A stretch of DNA of 64,000 bases from Chromatiaceae bacterium (GTDB taxonomy: Bacteria; Pseudomonadota; Gammaproteobacteria; Chromatiales; Chromatiaceae): contig JALSSC010000008.1 of assembly GCA_026984455.1 (NCBI GenBank), positions 1 through 64,000 of the forward strand. Reading direction: 5' to 3'. Below the pieces are notes generated by a model, which was not told where the DNA came from, did no database searches, and saw only the letters and a program-made list of their open reading frames with translations. Below, in pieces: positions 36,430 through 45,463 of this stretch (its first letter is position 1; each line of letters opens with the position of its first letter). Position numbers and translations under genes: made by a program.

Positions 36430-37571
36430 CGACGTACCCTCCGGCCGCGATCGACCTCACGTAGGGGGACCTGGGGTCCATGAGAGACCGGCTCGTCCCT
36501 GCCGAGCGAGGCAGAAGGGCCGGGCGTCCCCATATCCCCGGAGACTTTCAGTAGTTTGTCCAAGGGCAGATACATCAGGTTGTTGCCTCCAGGGATGTCC
36601 ACCAGGACCTTGCCGGTACGTGTCAGAACGCGCTCCATGGTATCCAGATAGAGCCGCCGGCGGGTGACCTCCGGGGCCTTTTTGTACTCGTCGAGCACCT
36701 TGATGAAGCGTGACGCGATGCCCTCCGCCTCGGCGATGGTCTTGTCCCGGTAGGCCTTGGCGTCGGCCAGGATACGTGCCGCCTCGCCCCGTGCCTGGGG
36801 GATGATCTGATTGGCGTAGGCCTCGGCCTTGTTCTCCAGGCGTTCCTTGTCCTCGCGCGCCTTGATGGCATCATCGAAGGCGGTCTTGACCTGCTCCGGT
36901 GGCTTGGCCGGTTGCATGTTCACGCTGGTGATGACCAGTCCGGTCTTGTAGGTGTCCACCAGGGCCTGGGCACGTTCCTTGATCTCCGCGGCCACCCGCC
37001 CGCGACCCTGAGTGAGGATGAAGTCCAGGTCATTCTTCCCCACCGCCTCGCGCACCGCCGTCTCGGTGGCGTCACGCAGGGTCTTTTCGGGATTCCAATC
37101 CTGGAACAGGTAGTTCACGGGATCCTGGATGCGGGACTGGACAGTGAGTTCCACATCCACGATGTTCTCGTCCTTGGTGAGCATCTCGGCCTTGTGGCTG
37201 AAGGTGGAGACCTGATCCACGTTGACCTTGATCACCCGTTCGATGGGGAAGGGGATATGCCAGTGGGGTCCGGGCGCGGTCACGTCCTGATAGGCGCCGA
37301 AACGCAGAACCACCCCCCGCTCGGCCGGCTCCACGATGTAGATGCCCGAGGCGAGCCAGATCGCCGCCACCACCCCGACGATCCACCACAGGCCCTTGCC
37401 CATGGGGCGCGGCAGGCTCGATCTGCCACCACCACCGCCGCGACCGAAGAGACCGCCGAAACGCTCTTGGAGCTTCCGCACCACCTCATCCAGATCCGGC
37501 GGCCCCTGGTCGGGGCGTCCACCGCTCCAGGGGTCCTTGTCGCCGTTGCCTCCCGGCTCGTTCCAGGCCAT
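36426..37571 (-). CDS. hflK: HflK, FtsH-modulating SPFH protein
   Basis: A 381-residue partner of HflC from ATG 37571 (TGAGG 8 bases upstream; a further upstream start is weaker). The cytoplasmic N-terminus is Gly/Pro rich with FGRGGGGGRSS; one helix (WIVGVVAAIWLASGIYIV) follows and then the SPFH domain (PAERGVVLRFGAYQ, MLTKDENIVDVELTVQ). Coiled-coil follows, ending LPLDKLLK. It is the first gene of this cluster and lies after the repeat-bearing gap near 37.8 kb. Confidence 0.96.
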   Translation of the reverse strand: MAWNEPGGNGDKDPWSGGRPDQGPPDLDEVVRKLQERFGGLFGRGGGGGRSSLPRPMGKGLWWIVGVVAAIWLASGIYIVEPAERGVVLRFGAYQDVTAPGPHWHIPFPIERVIKVNVDQVSTFSHKAEMLTKDENIVDVELTVQSRIQDPVNYLFQDWNPEKTLRDATETAVREAVGKNDLDFILTQGRGRVAAEIKERAQALVDTYKTGLVITSVNMQPAKPPEQVKTAFDDAIKAREDKERLENKAEAYANQIIPQARGEAARILADAKAYRDKTIAEAEGIASRFIKVLDEYKKAPEVTRRRLYLDTMERVLTRTGKVLVDIPGGNNLMYLPLDKLLKVSGDMGTPGPSASLGRDEPVSHGPQVPLREVDRGRRVRR

Positions 37572-38037
37572 GGAATACCTCATTATTTATAGTCTGTTGA
37601 ATGCCTTGTAGACATAGGCAAAAATCGCGCCGTGGGCGCACTACATCCCTCTCTCCGTCGGAGTCGGCTCAGGCACAGAGGAAGGATCCGGAGCAAGGTG
37701 GGGGATTCTAGGGACGCCTGGCCATGGGGGCAAGTGGAAAGACGCACATTCGTGTTGCGCCGACCACGCCCCGGCACACATGGAGTTCCCGTCTGTGACA
37801 GACGGGTCGGCCACTACGGCCACCCCTCGCGCCCCCGGGACGTGCAGGCACTGCTCGCGATGGTCCCCGCTCTGACCCGCTTGCGCCCCGCCTGCCACCG
37901 CCTGGGCCTTTTCCGGGGGCATGAGGAAAGCCCCAGAAAGACGAGGAGTAACGTAGGAAGGTGCCGTTCACGGACCGAACGACGGACAAAATCAGGCACG
38001 ACAGGTATACTCGGCCTCCGTCCCTCAGGATCCCGCC
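37572..38037. other. intergenic gap between divergent hflK and dioxygenase gene
   Basis: A 466-base gap without a supported gene. It contains a perfect 8-pair hairpin CCCGTCTG-TGA-CAGACGGG (37788-37806) and the decayed repeat copy D. The hflK promoter (minus) and the promoter of the plus-strand dioxygenase must lie here; neither is clear. Confidence 0.5.
37806..37946. repeat. decayed copy D of the palindromic element
   Basis: The stretch TCGGCCACTACGGCCACCCCTCGC matches the interior of copy C (TCGACCACTGTGGCCGCCCC) and of copies A/B. The second half (GGGGGCATGAGGAAAGCCCCAGAAAGACGA) is a worn version of GGGGCACGAGGAACACCCTCGAAACACGAA. No terminal inverted repeats are left. Confidence 0.6.
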
Positions 38038-38913
38038 ATGCAGGACCACCCCTTCGACCTCCACCGACCCGAGGCCTACGCGCGCTGGCGCGAAGCCAGG
38101 CTCGCCGCCCACCCCCGCAGCCTGGACGAACTCACCGTCGAGATCCGCGACCCCTACGACCTGCGCGCCTCCGAGCGCGAGGCCCTGCTGACCCAGTGCC
38201 GGCGCTGCAATTTCGTCGTCTATGTACTCGCGCAGCGCTACGCCGCGGACCGCGGCGCCGTCCGCGCCCTCGCCCGGCAAATGGGCCTGAAGCGCCTGGA
38301 CCACAACGAGGGCGCGGACGCCGACGACATCACCCGCCTGACGGTCCAGGATGACCCCTACCACCGCCATTACATCCCCTACACCGACCGCCCCATCGCC
38401 TGGCATACCGACGGCTACTACAACGCCATGGAGCGTCAGATCCACGGCATGGTACTCCACTGCGCGCGGCCCGCCCGCCAGGGGGGCGAGAACCGGATCC
38501 TGGACCACGAGATGCTCTACATCGCCCTGCGCGACCGGGATCCGGAGACCATCCGCGCCCTGATGCGCGCGGACGCCATGACCATCCCCCCCAACGTGGT
38601 GAACGGAGTGGAGACCCGGCCGGCGCGCTCCGGCCCGGTGTTCTGGACCGCCGCCGACGGCCACCTGCACATGCGATACACCGACCGCAAACGCAACGTG
38701 ATCTGGTCCGACGCCCCCGGCATGGCCGCGGCGGTGGCGGCCCTCAAGGAACTCCTGCACCGCCCCGTGCCCTGGGCGTTCCGCGCCCGTCTGGAGAGCG
38801 GTCAGGGGCTGCTCTGCAACAACGTGCTCCATACCCGCGCCGCCTTCGAGAACGGTGAACCCGGTCGACTGCTGTTCCGGGCGCGCTCTCTCGACCGCAT
38901 CCAGGGGACCTGA
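38038..38913 (+). CDS. TauD/TfdA-like Fe(II)/2-oxoglutarate dioxygenase
   Basis: A 291-residue protein from ATG 38038 (AGGA upstream). The iron triad is visible as His-x-Asp in IAWHTDGYYNAMERQ and the distal His in LLCNNVLHTRAAFE, the layout of TauD-like enzymes. Substrate is unknown; relatives act on taurine, sulfonates, aryl acids and some natural-product intermediates. It is divergent from hflK across 466 bases and convergent with yrfG (7-base gap). No sulfonate transporter is nearby. Confidence 0.85.
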   Translation: MQDHPFDLHRPEAYARWREARLAAHPRSLDELTVEIRDPYDLRASEREALLTQCRRCNFVVYVLAQRYAADRGAVRALARQMGLKRLDHNEGADADDITRLTVQDDPYHRHYIPYTDRPIAWHTDGYYNAMERQIHGMVLHCARPARQGGENRILDHEMLYIALRDRDPETIRALMRADAMTIPPNVVNGVETRPARSGPVFWTAADGHLHMRYTDRKRNVIWSDAPGMAAAVAALKELLHRPVPWAFRARLESGQGLLCNNVLHTRAAFENGEPGRLLFRARSLDRIQGT

Positions 38914-38920
38914 CGGGCCC

Positions 38921-39577
38921 TCAACCCGACGGGGTGATGGACGCAAAGTCCTCGATCGCGGGAAACTCCCTCGCCTCCTTCGGTGGCGCCTGGGAATCCG
39001 GCCGCCGTACGGCCAGCAGCCAGCGGATCCCGTAGGCCCGCGCCGCGCGCAGCACGGCCGGGCTGTCGTCCACGAACAGGGTGCGGTCCGGATCGAAGGG
39101 CGCGATCTCCTGCAAGGATGGCCAGAATCCCGGATCTTCCTTGGGCCGGCCCAAGTCGTGGGCACAGATCACGGCGTCCAGCAGCCCCGCCAGGCGGGTG
39201 CGCTCCAGCTTCAAGGCGAGGGACTTCTGGTGGGCGTTGGTCACCAGCACCCGGCGCCTGCCCGAGCGCCCGAGGGCCCGCAGAAACCCCCGCACGTGGG
39301 GATGGACGGCGATCAGGTGATCCACCTCGGTCTTGAGCAGGGCGATATCCAGATCGAGTTCCCGGCTCCAGTGGTCCACGCAGTACCACGCCAGGGTGCC
39401 TTCGCAGGCCCGGTAGCGGTCCGCCAGTTCCCGCCGTGCCTGCTCCAGGGGCAGGCCATGGGCCTCGGCGTAGCGCCGGGGGACGTGTTCCAGCCAGAAA
39501 TGGTTGTCGAAGTGGAGGTCGAGGAGGGTACCGTCCATGTCCAGGAGGACGGTGTCTATGAGGTTCCATGGGATCAT
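38921..39577 (-). CDS. yrfG: HAD-family nucleotidase (YrfG-like)
   Basis: A 218-residue HAD phosphatase from ATG 39577. The nucleophile Asp is in VLLDMDGTLLDLHFDN; motif II is RRVLVTNAHQKSL; motif III/IV residues are GRPKEDPGFW and LFVDDSPAVLRAA. YrfG is a GMP/IMP 5'-nucleotidase in E. coli. It is divergent from nudE, as is usual in Gammaproteobacteria. Confidence 0.9.
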   Translation of the reverse strand: MIPWNLIDTVLLDMDGTLLDLHFDNHFWLEHVPRRYAEAHGLPLEQARRELADRYRACEGTLAWYCVDHWSRELDLDIALLKTEVDHLIAVHPHVRGFLRALGRSGRRRVLVTNAHQKSLALKLERTRLAGLLDAVICAHDLGRPKEDPGFWPSLQEIAPFDPDRTLFVDDSPAVLRAARAYGIRWLLAVRRPDSQAPPKEAREFPAIEDFASITPSG

Positions 39578-39647
39578 CGCACTTGCGCCCGAAGGGAATG
39601 AAGGCCGATGATACGGGCAGTCGAGCCCCCAGGCGAGAACCCCGTCC

Positions 39648-40211
39648 ATGCCCGAAAAGCCCCGCATCCTGAAGCGTGAACTGGTCGCCCGCACCCGGGT
39701 CTTCCGGGTGGAGGGCCTGGACCTCGAGTTCGCCAACGGTGAGCGACGCCGCTACGAGCGCCTGCTCGGGGGGCCCGACGGTGCGGTCCTGGTGGTGGCC
39801 CTGGACGCGCAGGAGCGGGTCCTGATGATCCGCGAGTATTCGGCCGGCAGCGAGCGCTATGAACTGGCCCTGCCCAAGGGCCGGGTGGAGCCGGGCGAGG
39901 CGCTGGAGGCGGCCGCCGGACGCGAGTTGCAGGAGGAGGTGGGCCGGGGAGCGCGTGACCTGCGCCTGTTGCGCAGCGTGAGCCTGGCACCCGGTTACAT
40001 CCAGCACGTCACCCACATCGTACTGGCCCGCGACCTCTACCCCGCGCGCCTGCCCGGTGACGAGCCCGAGCCCATCCTGGTGGAGCCCTGGCCCCTGGCC
40101 CGCCTGGATGAACTCCTGACCCACCCCGACCTGACCGAGGGCCGTTCCCTGCTCGCCCTGTTGTTGGCCCGGCGTCACCTCGACCGTGAGACCGCGGGGG
40201 GCGTCGCCTGA
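39648..40211 (+). CDS. nudE: NudE ADP-ribose/ADP compounds hydrolase
   Basis: A 187-residue Nudix hydrolase that splits ADP-ribose, Ap3A and NADH. The Nudix box reads GRVEPGEALEAAAGRELQEEVG, with the RELQEEVG metal site intact. The N-terminal REL-like part and YELALPKG precede it. Its stop shares one base with the start of the following thioredoxin gene (TGATG), so the two are coupled. Confidence 0.94.
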   Translation: MPEKPRILKRELVARTRVFRVEGLDLEFANGERRRYERLLGGPDGAVLVVALDAQERVLMIREYSAGSERYELALPKGRVEPGEALEAAAGRELQEEVGRGARDLRLLRSVSLAPGYIQHVTHIVLARDLYPARLPGDEPEPILVEPWPLARLDELLTHPDLTEGRSLLALLLARRHLDRETAGGVA

Positions 40212-41227
40212 TGAGCGCCCGCACCCCCTGGGCGGTCCTGGGCGCGGTCCTGATCCTCATCGGCCTGGTGGTGTCCGCGCGGGCCACCGACGACCCCCAT
40301 CGCTTCGACGACTTCCCGCTCAAGGAGCCCCTGCACCACCCCGACTGGTTCAAGCGGAGTTTCATGGAACTCCAGGACGACCTCGCCGAGGCCGTGGCGG
40401 CGGGCAAAGACGGCATCATCGTCTATTTCGGCCAGAAGCGCTGCGCCTACTGCCGCATGTTGCTGGAGGTCAACTGGCGCCTGCCCGACATCGTCGCCTA
40501 CACCCGCCGGCACTTCGATGTGATCGCCGTCGATATCTGGAGCCCCGAGGAGGTCACCGACGTCCATGGAGAGACCCTCAGCCAGCGCCAGTACGCCCTG
40601 CGCGAGAAGACCAACTTCACCCCCTCGCTGATCTTCTACGACGCCCAGGGCAGAGAGGCCCTGCGCCTGCGTGGCTACTATCCCCCCTATCAGTTCCGCG
40701 CCGCCCTGGAATACGTGGTGGACGGCTACTATCGCAAAGAACCCTTCGCCGACTACCTGGCCCGCGGCGACAACGCCCCCAAGTTCGAGCCGGGCGATCT
40801 CAACGAAGAGGACTTCTACACCCCGCCCCCCTTCGACCTGGATCGCAGCCGCCTGCCCGGGGAACGCCCGCTGGTGGTGTTCTTCGAGCAGGGGGAGTGC
40901 CACGCCTGCGACATCCTCCACGGCGAAGTGCTCAGGGACCCGGAGATCCACCGCCAGTTCGAACGCTTCGACGACGTCCAGCTCGATATCCGGGCGGACA
41001 CGCCGGTCGTCACCCCGGACGGCAAGCGGACCAGCGCACGCGCCTGGGCCCACGACCTGGGGCTGTTCTACGCCCCCGCGCTGTTGTTCTTCGACGAACA
41101 CGGGCGGGAGATCATCCGGGTGGATTCGGTGGTACGCTTCTATCGTCTGCGCAACGTGCTCGAATATGTCACCAGCCGCGCCTATCTCACCCAGCCCGAC
41201 TATCAGCGCTGGCGGGTGAGCCGCTGA
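40211..41227 (+). CDS. secreted double thioredoxin-fold protein
   Basis: A 338-residue protein with a signal or anchor helix (WAVLGAVLILIGLVVSARA) and two thioredoxin-like domains. The first has KRCAYCRML (CxxC at C-A-Y-C), followed by NFTPSLIFYDAQG (cis-Pro region). The second has GECHACDILH (C-H-A-C), then FYAPALLFFDEHG. Such tandem periplasmic SoxW-like thioredoxins occur with sulfur-oxidising and cytochrome-maturing systems, but no such gene is adjacent. It should act in the periplasm in disulfide chemistry. Confidence 0.82.
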   Translation: MSARTPWAVLGAVLILIGLVVSARATDDPHRFDDFPLKEPLHHPDWFKRSFMELQDDLAEAVAAGKDGIIVYFGQKRCAYCRMLLEVNWRLPDIVAYTRRHFDVIAVDIWSPEEVTDVHGETLSQRQYALREKTNFTPSLIFYDAQGREALRLRGYYPPYQFRAALEYVVDGYYRKEPFADYLARGDNAPKFEPGDLNEEDFYTPPPFDLDRSRLPGERPLVVFFEQGECHACDILHGEVLRDPEIHRQFERFDDVQLDIRADTPVVTPDGKRTSARAWAHDLGLFYAPALLFFDEHGREIIRVDSVVRFYRLRNVLEYVTSRAYLTQPDYQRWRVSR

Positions 41228-41331
41228 CGTTCAGGGCCTCCGCGGCGCCCTCCCGGCGGGCAAGGGCGATACGGCCGGTGGACAGCACATCCTCACAATA
41301 ACCGACAATCGACGCCCCCTGGAGGACGCTC

Positions 41332-42873
41332 ATGTTCGAAGCCACCAAACTGGGACGCAGGATCCCCAAGGACGCCTTCAAGGCCGAGGTGCCGGAGCTG
41401 CGCACCCGCCTGCTCGCCGCCCAACGCGCCATCCGCGAGGCGCGGGTGCCGGTGATCGTCGTCGTGTCCGGGGTCGAGGCCGCCGGCAAGGGGGAACTGG
41501 TGAACCGCCTCAACGAATGGCTGGATGCCCGCGGGGTACAGACCTTCGCCTTCTGGGACGCCACCGACGAAGAACGCCAGCGCCCCCGTTACTGGCGCTT
41601 CTGGCGCAGCCTGCCGCCGCGCGGCGAGATCTGCAACCTGTTCGGTGGCTGGTACCAGGCCCCCATCGAACGGCGCTTCCGCGAACTCTGCAACGATGCG
41701 GAACTGGACGCCGAACTCAATCGCATCGTGGACTTCGAACGCATGTTGAGCCAGGACGGGGCGCTCATCGTCAAGTTCTGGTACCACCTGCCCCAGAAGG
41801 AACAGAAGCGGCGCCTCAAGGAACTCGCCCGGGACGACCGCAGCCGCTGGAAGATGCTGCCCGACAAGAGCAAGTTCGCCGAACAATACCGCAAGTTCGA
41901 ACAGGTGGCCGAACGGGTCATCCGCATCACCGACCGCGGCATCGCCCCCTGGCACCTGATCGAGGCGACCGACCGCCGCTACCGCGATCTCACCACCGGT
42001 CGCACCCTGCTCGCCGTACTCGAGGCGCGTCTGGCCGAGATCGCCGCCACCCGGGAGTCCCCCGCGGCGGCCGTACCGGCCCCCGAACCGGTGGCCGCCG
42101 AGCCCGAGGCCCAGATCACCATCCTCGACCGCATCGACCTGTCCCAACGCTTGGAGCGGAATCTCTACAAGGTACGCCTGAAGAGGCTCCAGGCCGAGGC
42201 CAACGAACTCGCCTGGCAGGCCTACAAGGCCAAACGCTCCACCGTGCTGGTGTTCGAGGGGGTGGACGCCGGCGGCAAGGGCGGCGCGATCCGGCGCATC
42301 ACCAACGCCGTCGACGCCCGCCTCTACCGGGCCATTCCCATCGCCGCCCCCAGCGACGAGGAGAAGGCCCACCACTACCTGTGGCGTTTCTGGCGGCAGA
42401 TCCCCAGGGCCGGTTACATGACCATCTACGACCGCTCCTGGTACGGACGGGTCCTGGTGGAGCGGGTCGAGGGTTTCGCCTCGCCCCACGAGTGGCAACG
42501 GGCCTATGCCGAGATCAACGAATTCGAGGATCAACTGGTGGAAAGCGGCACCGTGCTCATGAAGTTTTGGATGCACGTCAGCGAGGACGAGCAACTCCGC
42601 CGCTTCAAGGAACGCGAGGACACCCCCTACAAACGCCACAAGATCACCGACGAAGACTGGCGCAACCGCGAACGCTGGGACGACTACAAACTGGCGGCCA
42701 ACGAGATGGTGGCCCGCACCAGCACCGAGATGGCGCCCTGGACCCTGGTGGCGGGCAACGACAAGCCCTTCGCCCGCATCCAGGTGCTGGACACCTTCTG
42801 CCGGCAGATCCGGCGGGCCTTGGAGGCAGGCCCCCGCGGCGACGGCTATCTGACCTGCGAGACCACGGGCTGA
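41332..42873 (+). CDS. pap: PPK2 two-domain polyphosphate:AMP phosphotransferase
   Basis: A 513-residue tandem PPK2 protein, GGAGG 6 bases before ATG. The N-domain has Walker A SGVEAAGKGE and the C-domain EGVDAGGKGG, with RPRYWRFWR and HYLWRFWRQ in the same positions of each half. In known PAP enzymes of this layout the C-domain is the active one, making ADP from AMP and polyphosphate. It stands alone with the convergent PEP-CTERM-like gene overlapping its 3' end by 28 bases. Confidence 0.9.
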   Translation: MFEATKLGRRIPKDAFKAEVPELRTRLLAAQRAIREARVPVIVVVSGVEAAGKGELVNRLNEWLDARGVQTFAFWDATDEERQRPRYWRFWRSLPPRGEICNLFGGWYQAPIERRFRELCNDAELDAELNRIVDFERMLSQDGALIVKFWYHLPQKEQKRRLKELARDDRSRWKMLPDKSKFAEQYRKFEQVAERVIRITDRGIAPWHLIEATDRRYRDLTTGRTLLAVLEARLAEIAATRESPAAAVPAPEPVAAEPEAQITILDRIDLSQRLERNLYKVRLKRLQAEANELAWQAYKAKRSTVLVFEGVDAGGKGGAIRRITNAVDARLYRAIPIAAPSDEEKAHHYLWRFWRQIPRAGYMTIYDRSWYGRVLVERVEGFASPHEWQRAYAEINEFEDQLVESGTVLMKFWMHVSEDEQLRRFKEREDTPYKRHKITDEDWRNRERWDDYKLAANEMVARTSTEMAPWTLVAGNDKPFARIQVLDTFCRQIRRALEAGPRGDGYLTCETTG

Positions 42874-43829
42874 CGCCGCCTCAGCCCCAGCAGGCCGAGG
42901 CCGACCAACAGCCAGGTGCCGGGCAGGGGGACGCTCTCGGTGTGAGTCACCGCCCCGCCGCGGATCCGCAGATGCCCCCAATCGTTGGCACAGGCCATGG
43001 TCCAGTGTAGATCGATGGCCTCGGGCCGCACGGCCAGGCCCAGGAGGTCCAGCGGGACCCGCGTCTCGATCACATAATGTCGGCCGTAACCGCTGGAATA
43101 GGCGCCCAACTGGGTGGGGACGGCGCCGCCGTAGGTGGCCTCGGTATAGGTCAGACTGGTGTGGCCGACGGGACTGCCGGCGGTGACCACCGTGGGATGG
43201 GCCGCCTGGTAGGCCGTCCCGGCCCCGGCCAGGGACTGGGGGGGGTGGTGCCAGTCGGCGATGTGCTCGCCGGGTTGGGTCCAGAGTCCCAAGGCCCAGT
43301 CGTCCGCGCGATAGACGTCACCCGCCACGCCCAGCCCCAGGCCGCCGGCGAAGGTGACGATGGCGTAGTCGTAGAGGCCGTCGCCGTCCAGGTCGAGGCC
43401 GATGTCCCCCGGCTCCCAGCTGCCACTCGCAGGGGCCTTGCCGGTGACGATGGCCAGATAGAGGTCGCTTCCCACATAGGTGGCGTAGAAGGCCTCCATG
43501 TCATAGTGCTGACCGCCGTACCCCGGGCCGAGATAGGAGTGAATCTGATCTTCCTCGCTCCAGGCGATCCCCGGCCGGGGTGTCCAGTCGGCGACCGTAC
43601 CCGCGGGTGCGGCGGCGAGCCAGTCCGAGAGGTCGCCGTCGATCGTCATGGCCGCCGCGGGCAAGGCCAGGCCGAACCAGGCCAGGAAGGCAAGCACCAC
43701 CGTCACGGCGCCTGCCCCGGCCCGGATGTCCACAGGGCGCGGGTGCTTGGAATCCCCCCTCACCCCCAGACCCGGATGGGGTGGGTGTGTGCACGGCGCC
43801 GCGCTCTCGGCAACGAATGGAAATCGCAT
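42846..43829 (-). CDS. PEP-CTERM-like secreted protein with VPLP anchor
   Basis: A 327-residue protein from ATG 43829 (GGAGG 8 bases upstream). A long N-terminal region precedes a hydrophobic signal (VTVVLAFLAWFGLALPAAA). The body begins MTIDGDLSDWLAAAP and includes DIGLDLDGDGLYDYAI, resembling carbohydrate- or calcium-binding beta domains. The C-terminus VPLPGTWLLVGLGLLGLRRR is a sorting tripartite: a VPLP motif in place of VPEP, a hydrophobic helix, and an Arg cluster. The exosortase gene is not in this window. The C-terminal 28 bases overlap pap. Confidence 0.78.
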   Translation of the reverse strand: MRFPFVAESAAPCTHPPHPGLGVRGDSKHPRPVDIRAGAGAVTVVLAFLAWFGLALPAAAMTIDGDLSDWLAAAPAGTVADWTPRPGIAWSEEDQIHSYLGPGYGGQHYDMEAFYATYVGSDLYLAIVTGKAPASGSWEPGDIGLDLDGDGLYDYAIVTFAGGLGLGVAGDVYRADDWALGLWTQPGEHIADWHHPPQSLAGAGTAYQAAHPTVVTAGSPVGHTSLTYTEATYGGAVPTQLGAYSSGYGRHYVIETRVPLDLLGLAVRPEAIDLHWTMACANDWGHLRIRGGAVTHTESVPLPGTWLLVGLGLLGLRRRQPVVSQVR

Positions 43830-43982
43830 GAAACAGGCCTCCAATCACGGGTTGTGTGACCTGCTTCGCAGTTTTCATGCCATGTGCCGCATCCACGGTA
43901 TACACTGGGCAAAGGACACCGAGCCGTCGGCCGGTGGCAGCCTCCAGCCTGTCATCCACTGCCATCCGCGACAGAGAATGTC

Positions 43983-44150
43983 ATGAATCCCAAGCCCCGC
44001 CGCCCAGCCAGAGAAAAGCCGCGACCGTCGGGAACGCCCTTCATCCGTTTCCGTCAACGCCGCGGGGACCGGGGGCGACCCGGCGACCCCGGGCCGAGAC
44101 AGGGACCGGAGCACAGACCCTGGGCCTTGCCCAGTAAGGACCGCCCATGA
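43983..44150 (+). CDS. possible 55-residue coupled leader-like ORF
   Basis: A short frame from ATG 43983 with a weak Shine-Dalgarno that ends by an ATGA overlap with the start of the sigma54 regulator. The product is very basic (MNPKPRRPAREKPRPSG...). The overlap is the main support; composition is compatible with chance in GC-rich DNA. It may be a translational coupler or nothing. Confidence 0.3.
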   Translation: MNPKPRRPAREKPRPSGTPFIRFRQRRGDRGRPGDPGPRQGPEHRPWALPSKDRP

Positions 44151-45463
44151 GCCGGGTATTCACCTTGCAGACCCTGTTGGAGAGCCAACCCCATCCCCTG
44201 CTGATCGTGGATGTGGGGTTGCATCTCGCCGCGGCCAACAAGGCACTGGAGACCGCGCTGGGCCATCCCGCCGCGAAACTCGTGGGGCAGGCGTGCTGCG
44301 CCCTGGACGCCGAACCCCAACCCCACTGCCGCCACCGGCGCTTCTTCCAGGACCTGGAACCCTACACCACCACGGTACCCCTGGCGGGCGGCCTCGCGGC
44401 CGTGGCCCAGGTCCAGGGATTCCCCCTGCTCGACACCGACGGCCGCCTCTTCCTCGCCGAGGCAGTGCGTCCCATCGGGCGGACAGTGACGGACGACCTC
44501 ATGCTGGGCCGCTCCCCGGGCTTCCAAAAGATACGCGAGGAACTCTTGCGCCTGGCCGCGAGTGACGTACCCATCCTGCTGCGTGGCGAGACCGGGGTCG
44601 GCAAGGAGGTGGCGGCCGAGTTCGTGCACCGGCATTCGCCGCGCAAGCGGGGCCCTTTCGTGGTGGTGGACTGCACCGCCATCGCCGAAGACCTGTTCGA
44701 GAGTGAACTCTTCGGCCACCAAAAGGGGGCATTCACCGGTGCCCTGAACGACAAGACCGGCCTGTTCGAAATGGCCGATGGCGGCACCCTGTTCCTCGAT
44801 GAGATCGGCGAACTGCCTCTGTCCCAGCAGCCCAAGCTGTTGCGCGCCCTGGAGACCGGACGTTTCCGGCCCGTGGGTGGTACCCGCCAACACCAGGCGC
44901 AGGTGCGGGTGGTGAGCGCCACCCACCGCGATCTGCGCGCCCTGATCGCCGAGGGCGGTTTTCGTCAGGACCTCTACTACCGCCTCGCCGTGGCCCCGGT
45001 GGAGATCCCGCCCCTGCGCGAGCGGCGCGAGGACATCCCTGTCATCGCCGACCATCTCCTCGCGGCGATCGCCCATGGCCTGGGGAGGCCCTTGCGCATC
45101 GACGCCGAGGCGGCACGTAAGTTGCTGAATTACTCCTACCCAGGCAACGTCCGGGAGCTGCGCAACCTGCTTCACCTCGCAGCCAGCCTCAGCACCGACG
45201 GGATCGTCCGCGCCGACCTGATCCGCCTGCCCGAGGCCACAGGGGGCGGTGCCGGCCCGGTATTGGAGCAACTGCGCACCCTGCCCGGCCTGTCACCCCT
45301 GGAAGCGGCCGAGGCCGGGCAGATCCTGGAACTGATGCAGTCCCTGGGCGGCAACCGCCGGCGCGTGGCCGCTGCCCTCGGGGTGAGCGAACGTACCCTC
45401 TACCGCAAACTCAAACGCTACGGACTCAACCGGACCGCCTATGCCGACCCAACCACCACCTGA
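44147..45463 (+). CDS. sigma54-dependent activator with PAS sensor
   Basis: A 438-residue regulator without receiver domain. Residues about 12-105 form a PAS domain (HPLLIVDVGLHLAAANKALE), then AAA+ about 115-340 with Walker A GETGVGKE, sigma54 contact GAFTGA, Walker B GGTLFLDEIGE, and a Fis-type HTH RVAAALGVSERTLYRKLKRYG at the end. Sensing of a small ligand or redox state by PAS is expected. It overlaps the HDOD gene by 23 bases. Confidence 0.93.
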   Translation: MSRVFTLQTLLESQPHPLLIVDVGLHLAAANKALETALGHPAAKLVGQACCALDAEPQPHCRHRRFFQDLEPYTTTVPLAGGLAAVAQVQGFPLLDTDGRLFLAEAVRPIGRTVTDDLMLGRSPGFQKIREELLRLAASDVPILLRGETGVGKEVAAEFVHRHSPRKRGPFVVVDCTAIAEDLFESELFGHQKGAFTGALNDKTGLFEMADGGTLFLDEIGELPLSQQPKLLRALETGRFRPVGGTRQHQAQVRVVSATHRDLRALIAEGGFRQDLYYRLAVAPVEIPPLRERREDIPVIADHLLAAIAHGLGRPLRIDAEAARKLLNYSYPGNVRELRNLLHLAASLSTDGIVRADLIRLPEATGGGAGPVLEQLRTLPGLSPLEAAEAGQILELMQSLGGNRRRVAAALGVSERTLYRKLKRYGLNRTAYADPTTT

